A stretch of DNA of 64,000 nt, taken from positions 1-64,000 of the IMG/VR virus record IMGVR_UViG_3300042507_004311; one strand, written 5' to 3'. Source of the DNA: a virus. Made by a program: the position numbers and the translations under genes. Shown one piece after another: positions 59,873 through 64,000 of the stretch; within the stretch, counting starts at the first letter, position 1, and every line of letters starts with the position of its first letter. The notes beneath the pieces were generated by a model. The model was given only the letters and a program-made list of their open reading frames with translations. It had not been told where the DNA came from and did not search any database.

Positions 59873-60595
59873 ATGAAAAAACTATATACAAGGGATTTTG
59901 TTAAACCTAAAAGCACATGCGAAGGGGCGCTTATCACAACACGCCGGGCGTTGGCTGATTGTGAGGTGCGTGGGTGGGTGGCTGATGATCTTGGCGTCCC
60001 TTATTCAAAGTTTTGTGAGTTCTTATCTACTAAGAACATTGAGAACGCTGAGATCATTAAAGCATGGTCAAAAAAATGGGAAATTGCACCATCGATCATT
60101 AAGAAAATTGTTTTGATTGATCCCAATATACCGAGCATTTTAAAGACTACTAGAATGACAGATATCAAGGCCTCAGAAGTCTTAGCAAACTTAAAGTTTT
60201 GTGTATCCATAGTTCAAAGAAACCTAAATCAACCCATTGACGAGCAAAAGCGGGCGATTCGTAAATGGACGGGGTTAAATAGTGAATATGCAATACTTTC
60301 CCCCAGCTTGTACCATTGTTCAGAGATACTTATTGATGCAAGTATAGATGAAGGTGCTTGTGAGTGCCATATTGACGAACGGATTCTTTTTATGGTGGCA
60401 ACTTGGGGCGGGTGGCAACTAAGGGCGGAAATTGAACATTGGTTAACACATATTGCAACGATCTTTAGGGGCGTTTCACTTGGTTATTATCCTGTTGACC
60501 ATATGCCAGAATTTACCACGTGTTCAATGAAAAAAGCGCCCATTGATGCACTTGAGAAACATAAGCTAGATTGTATTCAAAAAATCTTTATTTAG
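59873..60595 (+). CDS. hypothetical protein
   Basis: A 240-residue protein of unknown function, starting MKKLYTRDFVKPKST. The early part (ADDLGVPYSKFCEFLSTKNI) looks like a helix-turn-helix of the Cro/CI type. The C-terminal part is W- and H-containing (WGGWQLRAEIEHWLTHIATI). It could be a DNA-binding regulator. Confidence 0.55.
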   Translation: MKKLYTRDFVKPKSTCEGALITTRRALADCEVRGWVADDLGVPYSKFCEFLSTKNIENAEIIKAWSKKWEIAPSIIKKIVLIDPNIPSILKTTRMTDIKASEVLANLKFCVSIVQRNLNQPIDEQKRAIRKWTGLNSEYAILSPSLYHCSEILIDASIDEGACECHIDERILFMVATWGGWQLRAEIEHWLTHIATIFRGVSLGYYPVDHMPEFTTCSMKKAPIDALEKHKLDCIQKIFI

Positions 60596-60658
60596 GCATG
60601 CCTATGAAAACTTTTACTTATTGGATTTGTTTACATAGCACAAAACAAGGAGAACCGA

Positions 60659-61528
60659 ATGAAACCCATGCTTAAATATCCCGGCGGTAAATCAAGAGAA
60701 TTGGATATCATAAACCCCAAGAACCTTGATCTATTCTCAACCCCGCATATTCCCAAGTTCAAAAGATTTATTGAACCATTTGTAGGTGGTGGCGCTTTGT
60801 TTTTTGATCTTGCCCCAAAGCATGCGATCATTAACGATGTCAATAGTAAGTTAGTCAACTTTTATAGAGATGTAAGAGATAACTATGATTTGATGATTGC
60901 CCAATTAACGACAATTAAGGCGGTATATGATACTAATTCTAAACATCTACAAAAAGAAATTGAGAAGAACCCAGATGTAAAACATCGAGATCAAAATAAA
61001 GAACTTTATTTTGCGTTGAGAGAAGAATTTAACCATTCCACGGGAAGATATCTTGAAAGCGTCCTTTATTATTTCATAAACAAAACAGCTTTCAGTGGAG
61101 CAATCCGATATAACCGAGAAGGATTTTTTAATCAATCTTTTAACTTTTCGCCAACCTTAAACATTTCTATCACTGAGGCACATTCAAACTTATTGAAAAA
61201 TACAGATATATATAATGCGGATTATTCTACTATTTTTGAAAAAACAAGTACGGATGATTTTATGTTTTTAGACCCCCCATATGATTGTATATTTCATGAA
61301 TATGGAAATCTTAAAACACTAGACGCCAATAATGAAGAGTTTCAAAGACGATTAGCAAGCGATTACAAAAATCTACATTGCCCCGCTCTGATGGTGATAT
61401 CTAAAACGCCTTTGATACAAGAGTTATATGCCCCCTATATCACGCAAACATATGAAAAAAGATATTCAGTAAACTATAAAAACGCTGTTAATACTACGGT
61501 GGATCATGTGATCATAAAAAACTACTAA
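60659..61528 (+). CDS. Dam-type DNA N6-adenine methyltransferase
   Basis: A 289-residue D12-class (alpha-type) methyltransferase. The start KPMLKYPGGKSRELD, motif I RFIEPFVGGGALFF (about 38-51), INDVNSKLVNFYRDV and the catalytic FLDPPYD (near 204) are all present in order. GATC is common in this genome, so GATC methylation is plausible but not shown. The ribosome site is ACAAGGAG. Confidence 0.92.
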   Translation: MKPMLKYPGGKSRELDIINPKNLDLFSTPHIPKFKRFIEPFVGGGALFFDLAPKHAIINDVNSKLVNFYRDVRDNYDLMIAQLTTIKAVYDTNSKHLQKEIEKNPDVKHRDQNKELYFALREEFNHSTGRYLESVLYYFINKTAFSGAIRYNREGFFNQSFNFSPTLNISITEAHSNLLKNTDIYNADYSTIFEKTSTDDFMFLDPPYDCIFHEYGNLKTLDANNEEFQRRLASDYKNLHCPALMVISKTPLIQELYAPYITQTYEKRYSVNYKNAVNTTVDHVIIKNY

Positions 61529-61609
61529 ATACAGATTTAAAATTAACAAGTAAGCAAATAAACATTGTAAAAAGTGTTAACAAATAACAAACCACAAGGA
61601 AAAAGTACA

Positions 61610-61921
61610 ATGCGAAAGATCAAGCCCTCAATCAAGCAGGTTATCCATTTAGACCGCCCCCAAACAGCCATTTTAAAGCTGATTGCCATGATGGGCAATG
61701 TATCACAGAAAGAAGCGATCATCTCAATCTTTAACATGTCTTTAGGTTCACTACTCAAAGCGATCAATGATAAAGATGATATCCAATTCCTAGCGATGCT
61801 TAAGACTTATGGCAACGAGGACACAACAAACCATTTATTCAATGAGCTTTTCAAACTCAACGATCAAAGGACTAAAGCAAAAGATGAACGCTTACAACCA
61901 GACGAAACTAGAAATCTTTGA
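61610..61921 (+). CDS. small hypothetical protein
   Basis: A 103-residue helical protein, starting MRKIKPSIKQVIHLDR after AAGGAAAAAG; the frame extends to 61574. The N-terminal part up to SQKEAIISIFNMSL could be a ribbon-helix-helix-like segment. Function unknown. Overlaps the next gene. Confidence 0.55.
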   Translation: MRKIKPSIKQVIHLDRPQTAILKLIAMMGNVSQKEAIISIFNMSLGSLLKAINDKDDIQFLAMLKTYGNEDTTNHLFNELFKLNDQRTKAKDERLQPDETRNL

Positions 61922-62486
61922 ATTTCTTTGTTGTAAAGACCATTTAGACGAGAGCAGCACCATGAGAAACAGAACGCTTTATGACGATCTAAACAATGAA
62001 CTAGCGACCTCAAAAGATATCGCTGATCTTTGTGATCGTGCATCAATCTTGCTTAGTAACATTATCAAAATTGCAGACAACCCCGACGCCTTGGATATAT
62101 TCACAAAACAAGCAGAAGTATTAAGCCACATGTTCAAAGATATGTCCTATAAATGCCCTAAAAAGTCCGTTCGTTCGCTTGTTTCTGAGTGGATTAGGGA
62201 AGAAAAGACGCTTAGGGAAATGGCTGAATTACTCAATCAACAGGGATTGACCACCAACACGGGCAAGCCTTGGACTCATGCGCTTGTTGCCTATGCCTTC
62301 AAAGATTTATTTGATGCCAATAAAGAAAACCCCGCAGGGATTACAGCGTCAACCCGTGCAAAAGAATTACGAGATAGAGGGTGGAAATTAGAAGCTATTG
62401 CCAATGCGCTTAATGATGAAGGCTTCAAGACACAGCGGGGCGGGGTTTACACGTCCGGCACTGTTCACCACTTACTAAAGGATTAA
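61887..62486 (+). CDS. protein with two recombinase-type DNA-binding repeats
   Basis: A 199-residue protein. The ATG at 61887 is preferred; an earlier ATG at 61809 would overlap the upstream gene by over 100 bases. The C-terminal half holds two copies of the pattern found in the 'recombinase' domain of serine recombinases. These are AELLNQQGLTTNTGKPW (about 118-134) and ANALNDEGFKTQRGGVY (about 175-191). There is no catalytic resolvase domain. It is probably a DNA-binding protein. Confidence 0.6.
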   Translation, partial: NAYNQTKLEIFEFLCCKDHLDESSTMRNRTLYDDLNNELATSKDIADLCDRASILLSNIIKIADNPDALDIFTKQAEVLSHMFKDMSYKCPKKSVRSLVSEWIREEKTLREMAELLNQQGLTTNTGKPWTHALVAYAFKDLFDANKENPAGITASTRAKELRDRGWKLEAIANALNDEGFKTQRGGVYTSGTVHHLLKD

Positions 62487-62493
62487 GAAACTT

Positions 62494-62778
62494 ATGAATG
62501 ATGAAACTAAATTGATCATAGCTAGCTTAGATTTACTTGGCCAAATCGCTGAACCACTTCTAAGGGATGATCCACAAGTCCAAAAAGATGTCATAGATTT
62601 TATTGGTGCTTTGAAACACCATACACAAGAACAAGCCTTGATAGTACAGGGGGCAAAGATTAGAGGAAAAGTATTGAGTCAACAAGGCTTGCAATTACTG
62701 AGATCATTAGCGCCTAGAATCCTTAGAGATAATACACAAGTTCAACAGGCGTTTATTAGTTTCTTAGATACAATTTGA
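62494..62778 (+). CDS. small hypothetical protein with internal repeat
   Basis: A 94-residue helical protein with two similar halves: LGQIAEPLLRDDPQVQKDVI and LRSLAPRILRDNTQVQQAFI. It may form a helical hairpin or dimer. Function unknown. Confidence 0.6.
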   Translation: MNDETKLIIASLDLLGQIAEPLLRDDPQVQKDVIDFIGALKHHTQEQALIVQGAKIRGKVLSQQGLQLLRSLAPRILRDNTQVQQAFISFLDTI

Positions 62779-62844
62779 TTTTAAAATTCATAGTTCAATG
62801 TAATGAATGTATACAAATAAGCACAATACAACGAGGAATACAAC

Positions 62845-63105
62845 ATGAACCCCCAAGACGCTTTTAATCATATTCAACCCTTGCCGGGGTTTGTTATCAT
62901 AGATTTCATTGCAACAGTTGATAATAATAAATCTTTAGCGGAAGTGATCGCTAAATCACCATGTGAAACACAGCTTCAAAGAACAGATAAGGTGCTTGTT
63001 CTGTTGGATGATCATGTAATAGGTTTCACTTTTAATGGTAAATATTACCATCGTATCAAGATGGATAATATTATTGGTATCTTGACACAACGCAATAACC
63101 AATAA
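62845..63105 (+). CDS. small hypothetical protein
   Basis: An 86-residue protein, starting MNPQDAFNHIQPLPGF after ACGAGGAATACAAC. The beta-type pattern (PLPGFVIIDFI, then DKVLVLLDDHVIGFTF) resembles a GroES-like beta barrel (co-chaperonin), as found in some phages, but it is shorter and lacks a clear mobile loop. This is only a suggestion. Confidence 0.55.
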   Translation: MNPQDAFNHIQPLPGFVIIDFIATVDNNKSLAEVIAKSPCETQLQRTDKVLVLLDDHVIGFTFNGKYYHRIKMDNIIGILTQRNNQ

Positions 63106-63116
63106 ACAGGAGTATC

Positions 63117-63593
63117 ATGAAACCCGATCACTTAAAACAAAGAATGAATCAAGTCTTAGTACTTGCTGAAAGTTCAAGATGCCCCCGTAAAAAGTTCGGT
63201 TGTTTGATCATTGACCCCTTGAATAATCGTGTGATTAGTGACGGGTGGAATGGTGCGCCTAAAGGTGCTGAGCGTCTTTGTGGGGGTGAAGTATGCTTAC
63301 GAGATCAAGCATGTATCCCCAGCGGGTCAAGTCCTCATGTTGGTTGTCACCATGCAGAAATGAACGCTATTTGTAATTCGGCATCTATGGGATCAAGCAC
63401 TAAAGGCGCTTGGGCTATTGTCAACGGTGAACCTTGCCTTATGTGTGCTAAGATACTTCATCACGCCTTGATTAGTACCGTTGTTATTATTCGAGGGGCG
63501 TACTTAGGTGCAAAACTTACAGGGGACGAGGGCGTCCAATATCTTTTAAATCATGGGGTCAATGTAGTTTTTGAAAGGGTGGAGCATGTTTGA
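63117..63593 (+). CDS. dCMP deaminase
   Basis: A 158-residue zinc deaminase that converts dCMP to dUMP, the substrate of ThyX. HHAEMNAICNS gives the zinc ligand H79 and catalytic E81. PCLMCAK gives C107 and C110. The extra Cys/His-containing insert before it (RLCGGEVCLRDQACIPSG) fits T4-type dCMP deaminases. The ribosome site is ACAGGAGTATC. It overlaps the next gene by 8 bases. Confidence 0.9.
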   Translation: MKPDHLKQRMNQVLVLAESSRCPRKKFGCLIIDPLNNRVISDGWNGAPKGAERLCGGEVCLRDQACIPSGSSPHVGCHHAEMNAICNSASMGSSTKGAWAIVNGEPCLMCAKILHHALISTVVIIRGAYLGAKLTGDEGVQYLLNHGVNVVFERVEHV

Positions 63594-63837
63594 TTTTTTA
63601 TATAGTTTCAATGGTTGCGTGTTTACCACCGCTATTTTATACCTGTCTATTTGGCTTCTTAAGTCTTGGTATGATCTAAGATTTATTAAGTTCAATAAGC
63701 TACAAGTTACCTCTGTATCGGTGCTTGTGGGGTTTCTAATTTGGTTTGTATACCTATTAAGCGTTCAGATGCCGGGAATGGTCGCAACTTTTATGTTTGT
63801 CAATTTGATCATTGGTTCTCTTGAGGCTAAGGAGTAG
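63586..63837 (+). CDS. small membrane protein
   Basis: An 83-residue protein with two or three hydrophobic spans (CVFTTAILYLSIWLLKSW, then VSVLVGFLIWFVYLL, then MVATFMFVNLIIGSL). The ATG at 63586 follows GGGTGGAGC. Function unknown; its stop lies five bases before the methyltransferase start. Confidence 0.6.
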   Translation: MFDFLYSFNGCVFTTAILYLSIWLLKSWYDLRFIKFNKLQVTSVSVLVGFLIWFVYLLSVQMPGMVATFMFVNLIIGSLEAKE

Positions 63838-63842
63838 GAGCA

Positions 63843-64000
63843 ATGAAAACTAATGAAATTTTACATGGTGATTGTTTAGACTTGTTGCCAAGTATACCAG
63901 ATAAAAGTATAGATATGATCCTATGTGATTTGCCTTATGGTACAACAGCGTGTTCATGGGATTCTATTATTGACATGGGCAAACTTTGGGCTGAGTATGC
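63843..64000 (+). CDS. DNA methyltransferase, N-terminal part (cut by window end)
   Basis: Codons 1-52 of a beta-type methyltransferase: ILHGDCLDLLPSIPDKSIDM, then ILCDLPYGTTACSWDSI with the motif IV variant. The start follows AAGGAGTAGGAGCA. It is the same family as 51711 and 52469 but clearly more diverged. The open frame continues beyond the window and may be completed by the fragment at 1-554 if the genome is circular. Confidence 0.85.
   Translation, partial: MKTNEILHGDCLDLLPSIPDKSIDMILCDLPYGTTACSWDSIIDMGKLWAEY

Noticed and set aside
1-64000. CRISPR array, insertion sequence or integrase
   Set aside because: No regularly spaced repeats with unique spacers, no transposase, and no recombinase catalytic motif were found. 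The only tandem repeats are coding (fibre, scaffold, tape measure) or the two phased elements.

Overview
The window is an almost complete genome of a tailed double-stranded DNA phage with a contractile tail (myovirus morphology). The DNA is AT-rich and compact, with head, tail, replication, nucleotide-metabolism, lysis and packaging genes and no host housekeeping genes, tRNAs, integrase or repressor that I can recognise. A lytic transglycosylase, an M15 peptidase and a spanin-like protein next to the peptidase suggest a Gram-negative host. I cannot name the host. The first 554 bases hold the end, and the last 158 bases the start, of a beta-type DNA methyltransferase of the same family. The window is therefore probably a circular or circularly permuted genome only a few hundred bases longer than 64 kb (inference).

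Layout. 1-32.6 kb (+): head and tail genes in order: portal, MuF-like protein, prohead protease, scaffold, major capsid protein, connectors, tail sheath, tail tube, frameshifted chaperones, tape measure and baseplate. Three paralogous 'cargo-like' proteins with a common N-terminal domain lie among the head genes, one with an HExxH metalloprotease signature. Two antisense genes (19.3-21.7 kb, a cytosine methyltransferase and an unknown) interrupt the tail genes. 32.9-41.8 kb (+): replication: primase-helicase, RecB/Cas4-like nuclease, SF2 helicase, SSB-like protein, family A polymerase. 41.8-50.1 kb (-): lysis genes, tail fibres and large terminase. 50.1-53.2 kb (+): transglycosylase, sliding clamp and two sister methyltransferases. 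53.3-58.1 kb (-): class II ribonucleotide reductase, ThyX, RecU-like resolvase and small proteins. 58.3-64 kb (+): small membrane proteins, probable small terminase, Dam methylase, dCMP deaminase and the split methyltransferase.

How it works together. The phage carries its own replisome core (primase-helicase, PolA, clamp, SSB) and dNTP supply (RNR, ThyX, dCMP deaminase), and modifies its DNA with about five methyltransferases, presumably against restriction.

Most unusual signals. (1) The cytosine methyltransferase has a second open frame across almost its whole length, and the two frames carry the hallmark repeats and C-terminal signatures of two different phage Dcm-like types. (2) At least five sigma70-like promoters start their transcripts with a shared box, CACCTTAACC or a close variant. 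A short promoter-to-terminator unit at 39.7 kb would make a roughly 72-nt RNA whose unpaired linker, GTTAAGGTG, is complementary to that box: a candidate phage sRNA regulon. (3) Two related non-coding elements with phased GTGAAGATA/GTGATGATC repeats (32.6 and 58.8 kb) may be replication origins. (4) The cargo-like paralogs show tandem duplication and flanking direct repeats, and sister methyltransferases have swapped central target-recognition regions.
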